From NCBI RefSeq assembly GCF_000527135.1, contig NZ_AZUP01000001.1:186001-250000 (forward strand): a stretch of 64,000 nucleotides of DNA, read 5' to 3'. Shown here one piece after another: positions 53,514-64,000 of this stretch; position 1 is the stretch's first letter; every line of letters starts with the position of its first letter. This stretch comes from Methyloversatilis discipulorum (GTDB lineage: Bacteria; Pseudomonadota; Gammaproteobacteria; Burkholderiales; Rhodocyclaceae). Position numbers and translations under genes: made by a program. The notes beneath the pieces are model-generated. The model saw only the letters and a list, made by a program, of their open reading frames with translations. It was not told the origin of the DNA and ran no database searches.

Positions 53514-55859
53514 TCAGGGATCGCTCACCGCCGCCGCGAAATCCGGCATCTTCGTCAGGATGTCGTTACGCAGTGACTGTGCTGCGGCGACGTTCTGCTG
53601 GCGCAAACCGAGGTAGCTGCTGCGCAGGCCGGCGGCGTCGCGCGCGTTGGCGTGTACCAGAGCCTTCACGTGCCAGGCGTTCAGGAAGCCGGGGTAGCGT
53701 GCCGTCAGGCGGTCCAGCACCGCGATGCCCTTGGCGAACTGCCTGTTCTGTCCGTAAGCCTGACCGAGGAAGAACTGACCGTCGGGCGACTCAGGTGCCA
53801 GTTGCTCGGCGCGCTCCAGCACTTCGATCGCGCGGCCGACTTCCCGCTTCAGCATCAGTGCGTGGCCCAGATTGATCCAGCCGTTGACGGTCTGAGGGTC
53901 AAGCCGCACCGCGACTTCGAGTGCTTCCACCGCCTCCGCCGGGCGGCCCAGCAGAATCAGTACATAGCCTTTGCTGCTCCAGGCCGGGCCCGCGGTGGGA
54001 TGGCGCTGGGTCGCGCGGGTCGCGTAGTCGAGGGAGCGCGCGTGATCCTGTTCGCGACCGTATTGCGCGCAGCGGGCGAGCAGCACTTCAAGACTGTCAG
54101 GCGCGGCCGCCTCGGCGCGCGTCAATGCAGTGCGCGATTCGTCCACCAGCCCGGCACGCAGCGCTGCCTCGCTCAACGCGATCTGGTCCGGCGCGGTGGC
54201 GCCGGGCAGACGGGCCAGATTGCGGGCGCTGGCAAGTGCGCCCGGCCAGTCGCCGAGCTGGCTCTGCACCTGATTCAGTTCGCGCAGCGCCGCGACGTCA
54301 TCGGGGTGACGCGCAACGACCCGCTGACGCAGTTTTGCGGCGCCCGCGCGGTCGCCGGTGTTGGCCAGATGCCGGGCGAGGCTCAACTGCGCTTCGCGAT
54401 GATCCGGGTCGCGCGCCAGCACCGCGTCGATCATTTTCCGCCCCTCTTCGGTCCGCCCGCTGTCCATCAGGAGGGCGCCCAGCGGCGCGGCGGCATCGTT
54501 GGAGGCAGGGGCGATGGCGAGCGCCTTGCGCAGCGCCTGTTCGGCCTCGGTATAGCGGCTCTGCGCCAGCGATTCGTGCGCGAGCGCGATCAGCGTCGCC
54601 ACGTTTTCGCTGCCGGAACTTGCGGTCGAGAGCACTGCGCGCGCCTGTTCGGTCTGTCCGGCCGCCTTCAGCGAACGCGCCAGTGCGGCCGACCACGACA
54701 CCTCTCCGGGCCGGTGCCGCAGGGCGATGCGCCAGGCGCGGGCGGCTTCTGCAGGCTGGCCGAGCGCATCGTGCGACTCGGCCAGCAGCGCCCAGGCATC
54801 GTCGTCATTCGGGTTGCGCTTGACCGCCTGCTGGGCGAGCGCGTTGGCAGCTTGCGCGTCGCCCTGCTGCATCCGCCATCGGCCTTCGACCCGATGAGGG
54901 TAGCCGGAGAAGGGCAGGATCTCGCGCGCACGGGCGAGGGCGGCGGATGCCTCCGCCGGGCGTTTGCCGGCGAACCGGACATCGCCCAGTTCGACCCAGG
55001 CGGCGGCGTTGCGCTCGTGCAGTTCGAGTGCGCGCAGCTGGTCGCGCTCGGCTTCGTCGTAGCGGCCGAGGTTCATCCTCGCCAGTCCGCGCAGTCGCCA
55101 GGCCTCGGACGCATCGGGCAGGGCGTCGATCCAGCGGCTCGCCCATTCGGCCAGTGCCGCCATGTCGCGTGAATCGCGCAGCCGCTCTGCCTCTTCCGCC
55201 CAGCGCGGCTCCGCTTCGGGCACGACGAAGGGCGGCGGCGGCGGCGTGCCGGTCCGGGCAAGATCGGTGATCCACTCGGATGGCAGCGCGATATTCGTGT
55301 TCTGTCCCGCCACCATGGTGCCGGTGGTGATGCCGACCAGCCGGCCCTGGTCGTCGAACAGGCCGCCGCCGCTTGAGCCCGGCGACAGCGACGCCGACAC
55401 GACGATGATCGGGGCGCTGTCGCCCGTCAGCAGATTGGATACCAGGCCACTGCTGACCGAGACACCCAGGCCGAGCGGGTTGCCGATCGCATGCACCCGA
55501 TCGCCGATAGCGAGCGTGGCACCCGCCCGCTGCGTGACCGCAGGCGCGTCGAGCGTGTCGACCTCGAGCCGGCACAGATCGCGCTCGATATCGCCGAGGG
55601 TCCAGCGGGCGCTGTGTGTCTTCTTGCCGTCATTGACGGAGATCGATTTCGCGTAGCGGATGACATGGCAATTGGTGATGACGGTCGCGCCTGCGATCAC
55701 CACACCGCTGCCTTCGCCGGCGATACGGTCCTCGATGTCGATGGCACGGACGGTCACCACCCCGGACAGCGCGGCTTTTACCGATGCCGCCGGTGGCGTG
55801 TCGGCCGAGGCGGGCAGGCCGTGGGCGGCGAGCAGCAGGCAGAGGGCGCGGCGCATCAT
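53514..55859 (-). CDS. Trypsin-like serine protease with TPR region, triad intact
   Basis: A 781-residue protein with a signal peptide (about 1-19). A chymotrypsin-fold domain (about 25-205) has an intact triad: His65 (ITNCHV), Asp94 (IERDLC) and Ser163 (SPGSSGGGLF). A TPP/Pro linker (about 206-212) leads to some 15 TPR repeats (about 225-770). It is HtrA-like in the protease part but has no PDZ domain; TPRs may select substrates. It should be periplasmic. The start codon overlaps the previous gene's stop (ATGA), so the pair is co-translated. Confidence 0.88.
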   Translation of the reverse strand: MMRRALCLLLAAHGLPASADTPPAASVKAALSGVVTVRAIDIEDRIAGEGSGVVIAGATVITNCHVIRYAKSISVNDGKKTHSARWTLGDIERDLCRLEVDTLDAPAVTQRAGATLAIGDRVHAIGNPLGLGVSVSSGLVSNLLTGDSAPIIVVSASLSPGSSGGGLFDDQGRLVGITTGTMVAGQNTNIALPSEWITDLARTGTPPPPPFVVPEAEPRWAEEAERLRDSRDMAALAEWASRWIDALPDASEAWRLRGLARMNLGRYDEAERDQLRALELHERNAAAWVELGDVRFAGKRPAEASAALARAREILPFSGYPHRVEGRWRMQQGDAQAANALAQQAVKRNPNDDDAWALLAESHDALGQPAEAARAWRIALRHRPGEVSWSAALARSLKAAGQTEQARAVLSTASSGSENVATLIALAHESLAQSRYTEAEQALRKALAIAPASNDAAAPLGALLMDSGRTEEGRKMIDAVLARDPDHREAQLSLARHLANTGDRAGAAKLRQRVVARHPDDVAALRELNQVQSQLGDWPGALASARNLARLPGATAPDQIALSEAALRAGLVDESRTALTRAEAAAPDSLEVLLARCAQYGREQDHARSLDYATRATQRHPTAGPAWSSKGYVLILLGRPAEAVEALEVAVRLDPQTVNGWINLGHALMLKREVGRAIEVLERAEQLAPESPDGQFFLGQAYGQNRQFAKGIAVLDRLTARYPGFLNAWHVKALVHANARDAAGLRSSYLGLRQQNVAAAQSLRNDILTKMPDFAAAVSDP

Positions 55860-57709
55860 CGCGTGATCTCCAGCGGTACGATGCAGCAGAGGTAGGCGAG
55901 ATCGGCGCGCTCGCGATCGAGTTCGCGCAGCCGGCCGTATGCCCGCCGGGCGTCGTCGTAGCGATCGAGCTTGTAGTAGACCTCGACCAGCACATGCCAG
56001 ACCTGGGTCTGCGACGGGTCGATCGAGATGGCGTGCTCCAGTGACTTCACCGCGTCGGCATTCCGGTTCGCGCTGGCGTGGAGGAATCCGATCTGTCGCC
56101 AGCCGTCCGGATCCTTGGGGAAGTCCTTGGCCCAGCGCTTGAAGATTTCCATCGCTTCGTCGAAATGTGCGGAGTCCTTCAGTGCGAGACCGAGCCGCCA
56201 GCGCCACAGGGGTTCTTCCGGCGACAGCGCGATCGCCTTGCGGAAAGAGGCGATCGCCTCCGTCCATCGCTGCTGGGCATACGCGTTCTCGCCGATGGCG
56301 GACCACACCCAGGCGGGTGAAAGGGGCTTGTGCTCAAGGCTGAGCCTGAGCACCCGCGACGATTCCTGCGGACGCCCGAGCGCCGCCAGCGCGCGGCCGC
56401 GGAAATACAGCAGGTCGCCATCGGTTTCCGCCGACGGGCCTTGCCCGAGGATGAGCTCCAGTGCCCGTTCCGGCTTCCGGGCCGCCAGGTATGCGTCGGC
56501 GAGTCGCATCACTGCGCCCGTGTCGTTCCGCGCGAGGTGGTGCGCTCGCCTGCGATAGTCGAGCGACGCAGCGGTGTCGCCGCGAAGCGCTGCAATGTGG
56601 GCGAGGCCCTCAAGCGGGCCGCTCGACCACGGATACAACTGCTGAGCGTGACGGTAGGACGCTTCCGCTTCATCGAGGCGTTTCGCCATCCTTTGCGCGT
56701 AAGCCAGCATCAGCCATGCGTCGAGCTCGTCGCCGAAATCGGCGGTCAGCTGACGGGCAGCGGTCAGCGCGTCGTCGGTCTTCTGCTGCCCGATCAGGGT
56801 GCGGCACAGGCCGAAGGCCGCCTGGCGATGGCTGCCGTCCAGCGCGAGTGCGGCGCGATAGGCGGCCTCGGCCGCCGGCACCCTGTTCATGCCCTCGTTG
56901 GCCTGTGCCCGCGCGATCTGCGCGTCCACGCTCGTGCGGTGACGCTTGGCCCAGCGATCGGCATGCTGCAGCAGTTCGCTCCATTTCTGCTCCGCGACGA
57001 GGCGCTCGGCCTCGGCGGCAAGGCGCGCCTGTTCCTGGGCGGCCGCGTCGATGACGGCGGCGCGCTGGGCAACGCCGGCAAGCTGGCGGGCCTCGATGGC
57101 GAAATTGATGTTCTGGCCTTCGCGCCTGGACGTTTCGATCATGCCGATCAGCGCGCCGCTGGCGTCGAACAGGCCGCCACCTTCAGAGCCCGGTGAGATG
57201 GCTGCCGTGAACTGGATGCGCCGTTCGTTGTTGGCGCCGCGTATCGCCGACACGACGCCCTCGGAAATGCCGGTGCCAAGTCCGAGGCCGTTACTGACGG
57301 CATAGACGGTGTCCCCGGCCGACGGCAGGCCGGCGAGCTTGGGTGCCGGCAGCTTGCGGGCCCCGTCGGCGACCAGCGCACACAGTGCGTTCTGCGCGTC
57401 GCGCGACTCCAGCCGTGCAATGAGGACCGTGCTGTCCTTGCGCAGTTGCAGGGTGTGCTGTTGCGGGTTCCAGCCGGTTTCGCAGCGGGTGACGAAACGA
57501 CCGCCGCCCAGTGACAGCGCACTGGCGACGGCCTCGGCAACGCCGTTCTCGTCCTGCAGATACAACTCGTACACGCTGGACGAGGCGCGCTCGAACACGG
57601 CGCGTGGGCCGGACCCTCCGTTGGCGGACCCCGACAGCATCATGGCGACTGAAATCAGGATGACGGTCTTCGTGCGCAGCGTGCTGTGCGGGGCGGTGCG
57701 GGCGGACAT
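55856..57709 (-). CDS. Trypsin-like pseudoprotease with TPR region
   Basis: A 617-residue paralogue of the downstream protease. Aligning the two shows that all three catalytic positions are lost: Glu77 (VTRCET) for His, Ala108 (AQNALC) for Asp, and Glu176 (SPGSEGGGLF) for Ser. The structural Gly-rich loop and GLGLGTGISEGVVSAI segment are kept. A signal peptide (about 1-30) and about ten TPR repeats (240-600) follow. It is likely a regulator, chaperone or substrate-binding partner of the active enzyme encoded next, with which it is translationally coupled. Confidence 0.85.
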   Translation of the reverse strand: MSARTAPHSTLRTKTVILISVAMMLSGSANGGSGPRAVFERASSSVYELYLQDENGVAEAVASALSLGGGRFVTRCETGWNPQQHTLQLRKDSTVLIARLESRDAQNALCALVADGARKLPAPKLAGLPSAGDTVYAVSNGLGLGTGISEGVVSAIRGANNERRIQFTAAISPGSEGGGLFDASGALIGMIETSRREGQNINFAIEARQLAGVAQRAAVIDAAAQEQARLAAEAERLVAEQKWSELLQHADRWAKRHRTSVDAQIARAQANEGMNRVPAAEAAYRAALALDGSHRQAAFGLCRTLIGQQKTDDALTAARQLTADFGDELDAWLMLAYAQRMAKRLDEAEASYRHAQQLYPWSSGPLEGLAHIAALRGDTAASLDYRRRAHHLARNDTGAVMRLADAYLAARKPERALELILGQGPSAETDGDLLYFRGRALAALGRPQESSRVLRLSLEHKPLSPAWVWSAIGENAYAQQRWTEAIASFRKAIALSPEEPLWRWRLGLALKDSAHFDEAMEIFKRWAKDFPKDPDGWRQIGFLHASANRNADAVKSLEHAISIDPSQTQVWHVLVEVYYKLDRYDDARRAYGRLRELDRERADLAYLCCIVPLEITR

Positions 57710-57802
57710 GGCGGACTCTGACGCGGGCGACAGCGCGCATTATGCCGTCGGCTTGGCAAAGGCATTCGTCATTGTCGGCCGCGGTGTTGCCTTTATCACT
57801 GA

Positions 57803-58279
<477 letters not shown>

Positions 58280-58301
58280 TTCCGCGCCGGCCGGCCGCCG
58301 C

Positions 58302-58880
58302 TCAGTCGCGGGCGGCCGGTTTCAGCAGCACCATCAGCGCCCCGGCCCCACCCTCGTGCGGCCGGGCCTGACAGAAGGCCAGCACCTCCGGGCGGTGCAT
58401 CAACCAGCCCAGCACCAGTCCTTTCAGCACCGGCTCGCGGCCGGGCGAGCCCAGACCCTTTCCGTGGATCACCCGCACGCAGCGCATGCCGCGGCGGTGT
58501 GCGTCGTGCAGGAATTCGACCACCAGGTCGTGCGCCGCGTCGCGCGTGGCGCCGTGCAGGTCGATCTGCCCCTGCGACACCCAGCGTCCGCGCCGCAGGT
58601 CGCGCAGCACCTGGCGCGTCAGTCCGCTGCGCAGGAAGGACGGCTCTTCGCCGCCTTCCAGCCGCAGGTCGATCGACAGCGGTCCGCGCAGCGACTCGGC
58701 CAGCACCGACATGTCGTCGGCCTCGCGCTGCAGCGGCCAGGCGCGGGGCGGTGGCGTTTCGAGCAATACGCGGTCAGTGGTGATCGGCTGTACGCCGACC
58801 ACCGCCTGCCGGAACAGCGCGATGTCCTCTTCGCTGGGCAGTACCGGCGCCTTCGGGTGGCGCCGCTTTTTCGACGACAT
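58302..58880 (-). CDS. Smr (MutS2-like) domain protein
   Basis: A 192-residue protein with a basic, Pro-rich N-terminus and a C-terminal Smr domain (about 100-190). Domain motifs are IDLHGATRDAAHDLVVEFLHDAHRRGMRCVRVIHGKGLGS and ARPHEGGAGALMVLLK. Smr domains have nuclease or nucleic-acid-binding activity. It is convergent with glnB and is 23 bases after trxB in the same direction. Confidence 0.93.
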   Translation of the reverse strand: MSSKKRRHPKAPVLPSEEDIALFRQAVVGVQPITTDRVLLETPPPRAWPLQREADDMSVLAESLRGPLSIDLRLEGGEEPSFLRSGLTRQVLRDLRRGRWVSQGQIDLHGATRDAAHDLVVEFLHDAHRRGMRCVRVIHGKGLGSPGREPVLKGLVLGWLMHRPEVLAFCQARPHEGGAGALMVLLKPAARD

Positions 58881-58903
58881 GGCGCTGTGCGCTCACGCGC
58901 GGA

Positions 58904-59910
<1,007 letters not shown>

Positions 59911-59989
59911 GCGACCCGTCTGGCGACTGCCTCGCGGCCTCAAGTTCCTGTGACCCAGGTCCGATACACATGACAGATATTGGGGCAGT

Positions 59990-60019
59990 TTGTTTCCTGC
60001 GTGAAAAACTACCTATAAT
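59990..60019 (+). promoter_or_regulatory. Sigma-70 promoter of the Crp-type regulator gene
   Basis: TTGTTT (59990-59995) and TATAAT (60014-60019) are 18 bases apart. The predicted leader to the start codon at 60162 is about 135 bases, longer than most in the window. Confidence 0.65.
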
Positions 60020-60161
60020 CAGGGCCGCTTCAGTGTTTGTGGCTCAGAATGGCCGAACGGTCGCAGCGGTGCGACTTCGGTAATGACCACAGGCGCGACG
60101 ATCCATTCAAAGCGGCGCAGCCTGTCCCCCGTCCGGCATGCCCGTATCAGGAGGTCTTTTG

Positions 60162-60833
60162 ATGGTAACGGCTCACCCCGTTTCAATTACCGCTCTGCGG
60201 ACGTTTTCGATGTTCAGCGGTCTGCCCGACAGCAGCCTCGAACCGGTTGCCAAGGTCGCGAACATGCGGCGTGTGCCGCGCGGCTCCATTGTCGTGCGTG
60301 CCGGTGACAAGACGGATTTCGTATATCTGGTGCTTTCCGGCAGTCTCAAGGTGCTGGTCAGCGACGAAGAGGGCCGCGAGGTCATCCTGTCGATGCTGGG
60401 CCCGGGCGAACTGTTCGGCGAAATGGGTGTGCTCGACGACAACCCGCGCTCCGCCACCGTAGTCACCGTGGTGCCGAGCGACCTCATCGTGATCGCCAAG
60501 AGCGATTTCAAGCGCGTGCTGCAGGAGAACTTCGAAGTGTCGATGTTCATCATGCGCAATCTGGTGGCCCGTCTGCGCACCGCCGACCGCAAGATCGAAA
60601 GCCTGGCGCTGATGGACGTGTATGGCCGTGTCGCCCGCCTGCTGCTCGAAATGGCGGACGACGTGAATGGCGAGAAGGTGGTGAACCGCAAGATTTCGAA
60701 GCAGGACATCGCAAAAATGATCGGCGCGTCGCGCGAAATGGTGTCGCGCGTGATGAAGGACCTGCACCTGCAGGGCCTGATCGAGGAAACCAACGGCAAG
60801 ATCCTGCTGCGCGAGCGGCTCGAAACCGTCTGA
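60162..60833 (+). CDS. Crp/Fnr-family transcription regulator
   Basis: A 223-residue regulator with an N-terminal cyclic-nucleotide-binding domain (about 12-130; LGPGELFGEMGVLDDNPRSATV resembles the cAMP phosphate-binding cassette) and a C-terminal helix-turn-helix (KISKQDIAKMIGASREMVSRVMKDLHLQGLI). There is no cysteine at all, so it is not an FNR-type oxygen sensor. The nucleotide bound cannot be assigned from sequence: cAMP and, by comparison with Xanthomonas Clp, c-di-GMP are both open. AGGAGGT (60149-60155) precedes the ATG. Confidence 0.9.
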   Translation: MVTAHPVSITALRTFSMFSGLPDSSLEPVAKVANMRRVPRGSIVVRAGDKTDFVYLVLSGSLKVLVSDEEGREVILSMLGPGELFGEMGVLDDNPRSATVVTVVPSDLIVIAKSDFKRVLQENFEVSMFIMRNLVARLRTADRKIESLALMDVYGRVARLLLEMADDVNGEKVVNRKISKQDIAKMIGASREMVSRVMKDLHLQGLIEETNGKILLRERLETV

Positions 60834-60865
60834 TTCCCGCGGCCCCGGTGGCTGCACACGATTGA

Positions 60866-60899
60866 GCACACGGGCCGCAGATGCGGCCCGTGTGCTTTT
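60866..60899 (+). terminator. Strong intrinsic terminator after the Crp-type gene
   Basis: GCACACGGGCCGC (60866-60878), loop AGAT, exact complement (60883-60895) and TTTT form a 13-base perfect stem. Confidence 0.85.
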
Positions 60900-60943
60900 G
60901 CAGGCCGTCCGCCTGCGCGCCGGCTGACATCGTCATCCGCTTA

Positions 60944-60949
60944 TATAAT
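60944..60949 (+). promoter_or_regulatory. Candidate -10 element of ftsK
   Basis: TATAAT at 60944-60949 lies after the regulator's terminator and 37 bases before the ftsK start. CTGACA at 60924 is only 14 bases away, too close for a normal -35. Confidence 0.45.
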
Positions 60950-60985
60950 CCCGCTTTGTTTTTCCCGGCACCGCACCGTTTCCTC

Positions 60986-63265
60986 GTGGCGAAAGACGCT
61001 CAGCAACTTCCCCTTCCCGAACGCATCGCCGCCGTGCTGCACGAAGCACGCTGGCTCGTGCTGGCCGCGATCGCGCTCTACCTCGTCATGGTGCTCGGCG
61101 GTTACGATCGCGCCGACCCGGGCTGGTCGCACGCCTCGGTGGTCGAACAGCTGCACAACCCGGGCGGCCGTTTCGGCGCCTGGCTGTCCGATCTCGCGCT
61201 GTTCCTGTTCGGTCTGTCCGCCTGGTGGTGGGTCATCATGCTGGTCGGCGGTTGCGTCTGGCTGTCGCGCAGCGCCGACCGGCGCGAGGATCGCCGCCCG
61301 CTGTTCGTCGCGCTCGGCGGCTTCCTGCTGGTGCTGCTGGCGAGCTGCGCACTGGAAGCCATCCGCTTCCACAGCATGGGCGCCGAGTTGCCGGTCGGAC
61401 CCGGTGGCATGGTGGGTATCGAGCTCGGACGCCTGATCAGCGGCGCTTTCGGTTTCACCGGCGGCACGCTGCTGCTGCTGGTGACCTTGGGTGTCGGCCT
61501 CAGCGCGATGACCGGTGTGACCTGGCTGCGTGCCGCCGAAACGGTCGGCCGTGCGCTCGAACTGGCGTGGTTCGCCAGCGTGAGCGCATGGGCGCGCTGG
61601 CGCGACCGCCGCATCGGCGAACAGGTGGCGGAACAGCGCGAGGCGGTGGTCGAGGCGGAGCGCCGCAAGCCGACGCGCCGGCGCGAACCGGTGCGCATCG
61701 AGGTACCCGAAGTCGAAGTGCAGAAGTCGGAGCGGGTCGAGAAGGAACGGCAGCAGACGCTGTTCGCCGACCTGCCGGGTTCGCTGCCGCCGCTGGCGCT
61801 GCTCGACGAAGCCAAGGCCGACATCGATCCGCCCAGTCCGGAGTCGCTGGAACTCATTTCGCGCCAGATCGAACGCAAGCTGGCCGACTTCAATGTCGAG
61901 GTGAAGGTGCTGGCCGCGTATCCCGGCCCCGTCATCACGCGCTACGAGATCGAGCCGGCGACCGGCGTGAAGGGCAGCCAGATCGTCAATCTGGTGAAAG
62001 ACCTTGCGCGCGCGCTGTCGGTCATGAGCATCCGCGTGGTCGAGACGATTCCGGGCAAGAGCTGCATGGGCCTGGAAATTCCGAACACCCGGCGACAGAT
62101 CGTGCGCCTGTCGGAAATCCTCGGTTCGGCGGTGTATCACGACATGGCCAGCCCGCTGACCATGGCGCTGGGCAAGGACATCGGCGGCCAGCCCATGGTG
62201 GCCGACCTTGCGCGCATGCCGCACGTGCTGGTCGCCGGTACCACCGGTTCCGGCAAGTCGGTGGCGATCAACGCGATGATCCTGTCGCTGCTGTACAAGG
62301 CCGATCCGAGCAAGGTGCGGCTCATCATGGTCGACCCGAAGATGCTGGAACTGTCGGTCTATGAAGGCATTCCGCATCTGCTGGCGCCGGTGGTGACCGA
62401 TATGCGGCACGCCGCCAACGCGCTGAACTGGTGTGTCGGCGAGATGGACCGCCGCTACAAGCTCATGTCGGCGATGGGCGTGCGCAACCTCGCCGGCTAC
62501 AACAGCAAGATCACCGACGCCGAGAAGGCAGGCACGCCGCTGACCAATCCGTTCTCGATCACGCCGGAGACGCCCGAGCCGCTGTCGACGATGCCGATGA
62601 TCGTCGTCGTGATCGACGAACTGGCCGACCTGATGATGGTGGCCGGAAAGAAGATCGAGGAACTGATCGCCCGTCTGGCGCAGAAGGCGCGCGCGGCCGG
62701 CATCCACCTGATCCTGGCGACGCAGCGGCCGTCGGTCGATGTGATTACCGGCCTGATCAAGGCCAACGTACCGACGCGCATCGCCTTCCAGGTGTCGAGC
62801 AAGATCGATTCGCGCACTATCCTCGACCAGATGGGCGCCGAGGCGCTGCTGGGGCAGGGCGACATGCTCTACCTCGCACCGGGCACCGGCGTGCCGACGC
62901 GCGTGCATGGCGCTTTCGTCGCCGACGGCGAAGTGCACAAGGTGGTCGAGCACCTGAAGACCACCGGCGCGCCGGACTACGTCGAAGGCATCCTCAGTGG
63001 CACCGGTGACGACGAGGGCGGCGAACTGTCGCTCGACGGCGCAGGTGGTGGCGGTGCCGACGGCGAGTCGGACCCTTTGTACGACCAGGCGGTCGAAGTG
63101 GTTCTGAAGACCCGGCGGCCGTCGATTTCGCTGGTACAGCGTCATCTGCGCATCGGCTACAACCGCGCGGCGCGGCTGATCGAACAGATGGAACGTTCGG
63201 GTCTGGTGTCCCCGATGAACGCAACCGGCGGGCGCGAAGTGCTCGCACCCGCCCGCGAGGAATGA
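60986..63265 (+). CDS. ftsK: DNA translocase FtsK
   Basis: A 759-residue septal DNA pump. The N-terminus has four TM helices (within about 25-190), then a short charged linker (about 200-290) and the RecA-like motor: [23 protein letters not shown] (Walker A), [14 protein letters not shown] (Walker B), and [44 protein letters not shown] segment. A C-terminal gamma domain (about 690-750) recognises KOPS. GTG 60986 is chosen because the -10 element at 60944 would put the transcript start near 60956 and no ATG is available. The start lacks a clear Shine-Dalgarno. It overlaps lolA by four bases. Confidence 0.95.
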   Translation: MAKDAQQLPLPERIAAVLHEARWLVLAAIALYLVMVLGGYDRADPGWSHASVVEQLHNPGGRFGAWLSDLALFLFGLSAWWWVIMLVGGCVWLSRSADRREDRRPLFVALGGFLLVLLASCALEAIRFHSMGAELPVGPGGMVGIELGRLISGAFGFTGGTLLLLVTLGVGLSAMTGVTWLRAAETVGRALELAWFASVSAWARWRDRRIGEQVAEQREAVVEAERRKPTRRREPVRIEVPEVEVQKSERVEKERQQTLFADLPGSLPPLALLDEAKADIDPPSPESLELISRQIERKLADFNVEVKVLAAYPGPVITRYEIEPATGVKGSQIVNLVKDLARALSVMSIRVVETIPGKSCMGLEIPNTRRQIVRLSEILGSAVYHDMASPLTMALGKDIGGQPMVADLARMPHVLVAGTTGSGKSVAINAMILSLLYKADPSKVRLIMVDPKMLELSVYEGIPHLLAPVVTDMRHAANALNWCVGEMDRRYKLMSAMGVRNLAGYNSKITDAEKAGTPLTNPFSITPETPEPLSTMPMIVVVIDELADLMMVAGKKIEELIARLAQKARAAGIHLILATQRPSVDVITGLIKANVPTRIAFQVSSKIDSRTILDQMGAEALLGQGDMLYLAPGTGVPTRVHGAFVADGEVHKVVEHLKTTGAPDYVEGILSGTGDDEGGELSLDGAGGGGADGESDPLYDQAVEVVLKTRRPSISLVQRHLRIGYNRAARLIEQMERSGLVSPMNATGGREVLAPAREE

Positions 63266-63900
63266 CCATGATTTCACGTATCCGCAGCGGCATCGCCGCC
63301 GTCGCGCTGGCGCTGCCGCTGTCCGTCTTTGCCGGCGCGATCGACCAACTGCGCACCTTCGTCGAATCGACGCAGTCCGGCCGCGCCACCTTCGACCAGC
63401 AGGTGACCGCCAAGTCGGGCCGCAAGCCGCAGAACGCCAGCGGCACGATGGCCTTCTCGCGCCCGGGCAAGTTCCGCTGGACCTATGACAAGCCCTACTA
63501 CCAGCTGCTGGTCGGTGACGGCGAAAAGCTGTGGGTGCATGACCGCGACCTGAACCAGGTGACGGTGAAGACGCTGGGTGACGCGCTGGCGTCGACGCCG
63601 GCCGCGCTGCTGGCCGGCCGCAACGAGCTCGAGAAGAATTTCGATCTCAGCGAAGGCGGCAGCGAGGACGGTCTGGACTGGGTCGACGCCAAGCCGAAGG
63701 CGAACGAAGGCGGTTTCGAAGCGGTGCGCATCGGTTTCAAGGACGGCCTGCTGCGCGGCATGGTGCTGCGCGACAGTTTCGGTCAGACCACGAAGCTGCG
63801 CTTCACCTCCTTCGAGCGCAACCCGGCCATCGATCCGGCGCAGTTCCGCTTCACGCCGCCGGCCGGTGCAGACGTCATCAGCGACGACCCGAAGAAGTGA
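63262..63900 (+). CDS. lolA: Outer-membrane lipoprotein carrier protein LolA
   Basis: A 212-residue periplasmic chaperone that carries lipoproteins from LolCDE to LolB. The signal peptide is about 1-24 (ends SVFAGA). Family segments are [49 protein letters not shown] and [28 protein letters not shown]. The ATG at 63262 overlaps the ftsK stop (ATGA); a second ATG two codons later is also possible. Confidence 0.95.
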   Translation: MTMISRIRSGIAAVALALPLSVFAGAIDQLRTFVESTQSGRATFDQQVTAKSGRKPQNASGTMAFSRPGKFRWTYDKPYYQLLVGDGEKLWVHDRDLNQVTVKTLGDALASTPAALLAGRNELEKNFDLSEGGSEDGLDWVDAKPKANEGGFEAVRIGFKDGLLRGMVLRDSFGQTTKLRFTSFERNPAIDPAQFRFTPPAGADVISDDPKK

Positions 63901-63923
63901 AGCCGGGCCGCGAGTGATCCGCA

Positions 63924-64000
63924 GTGACTGACCTTTTCGGCATGCCGGACGAGCCGGCACCTCCGGCGCGTGCCGCGTCCGCGACCGAGGCTCGTGCCTC
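63924..64000 (+). CDS. rarA: Replication-associated recombination protein A, first codons only
   Basis: GTG 63924 opens a frame reading MTDLFGMPDEPAPPARAASATEARA to the right edge. The TDLFG start and Ala/Pro-rich head match RarA/MgsA, and ftsK-lolA-rarA is a conserved order. The ATPase motifs lie outside, so the call rests on the first residues and synteny. Confidence 0.65.
   Translation, partial: MTDLFGMPDEPAPPARAASATEARA

Noticed and set aside
60162-60833. FNR-type oxygen sensor
   Set aside because: The protein has no cysteine residues, so it cannot hold the iron-sulphur cluster.
60941-63277. 778-codon minus-strand frame
   Set aside because: Antisense to ftsK.

Overview
The window is a dense, high-GC stretch of chromosome with the look of a betaproteobacterium, most likely Rhodocyclales (Methyloversatilis/Azoarcus-like). 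The basis is gene order typical of that group: gloB-methyltransferase-rnhA-dnaQ; murJ divergent from rpsT; a DUF3579 gene beside argD-argF-argG-ppnP-yajQ; and trxB-regulator-ftsK-lolA-rarA. No IS element, phage, tRNA, rRNA or CRISPR array was seen. Species is not determined.

Layout. 1-6040: an outer-membrane lytic transglycosylase (mltD, cut by the left edge), a REC-GGDEF diguanylate cyclase, then gloB, a SAM methyltransferase, rnhA, dnaQ and an NAD-type isocitrate dehydrogenase. 6190-8872: molybdenum-cofactor genes (mobB, moeA, moaD, moaE), with a structured intergenic element before moeA. 8877-14796: a NosR/NirI-like iron-sulphur flavoprotein, a Sel1-repeat secreted protein, and a CpxAR-like two-component system with a candidate CpxR box. 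14953-19108: a GH17-GT2 fusion and a second GH17 membrane protein, probably a beta-glucan synthase/transglucosylase pair. 19153-22782: a PEBP-family protein, murJ, rpsT, a DUF3579 protein and a small conserved-type hypothetical with a very good promoter. 23039-31572: arginine biosynthesis, ppnP, yajQ, a glutamine amidotransferase, a retropepsin-like protease, a Nudix CoA hydrolase, a CobD/CbiB-like protein and a thiolase.

The two most interesting systems lie next to each other. 31726-35789 is a circularly permuted ATP-grasp / alpha-E / transglutaminase-like / Anbu proteasome-homologue operon. It has a good sigma-54-type promoter in front, and its transglutaminase has Ser at the position of the usual nucleophilic Cys. 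35911-48339 is a complete pelABCDEFG exopolysaccharide operon. Its PelD keeps the c-di-GMP I-site arginine and aspartate next to a degenerate GGDEF motif, and pelA appears to be translationally coupled to a 13-codon upstream ORF.

Beyond pel there is an array of alternating palindromic repeats, then rsgA, phhB and an M48 protease on the minus strand, and orn and nadE on the plus strand. Next comes a minus-strand pair of trypsin-like TPR proteins: the first has lost all three catalytic residues and the second has an intact triad. The window ends with glnB, an Smr-domain protein, trxB, a Crp-type regulator, ftsK, lolA and the first codons of rarA. C-di-GMP is a recurring theme (the diguanylate cyclase, PelD, YajQ), but no direct link between these genes can be shown from sequence alone.
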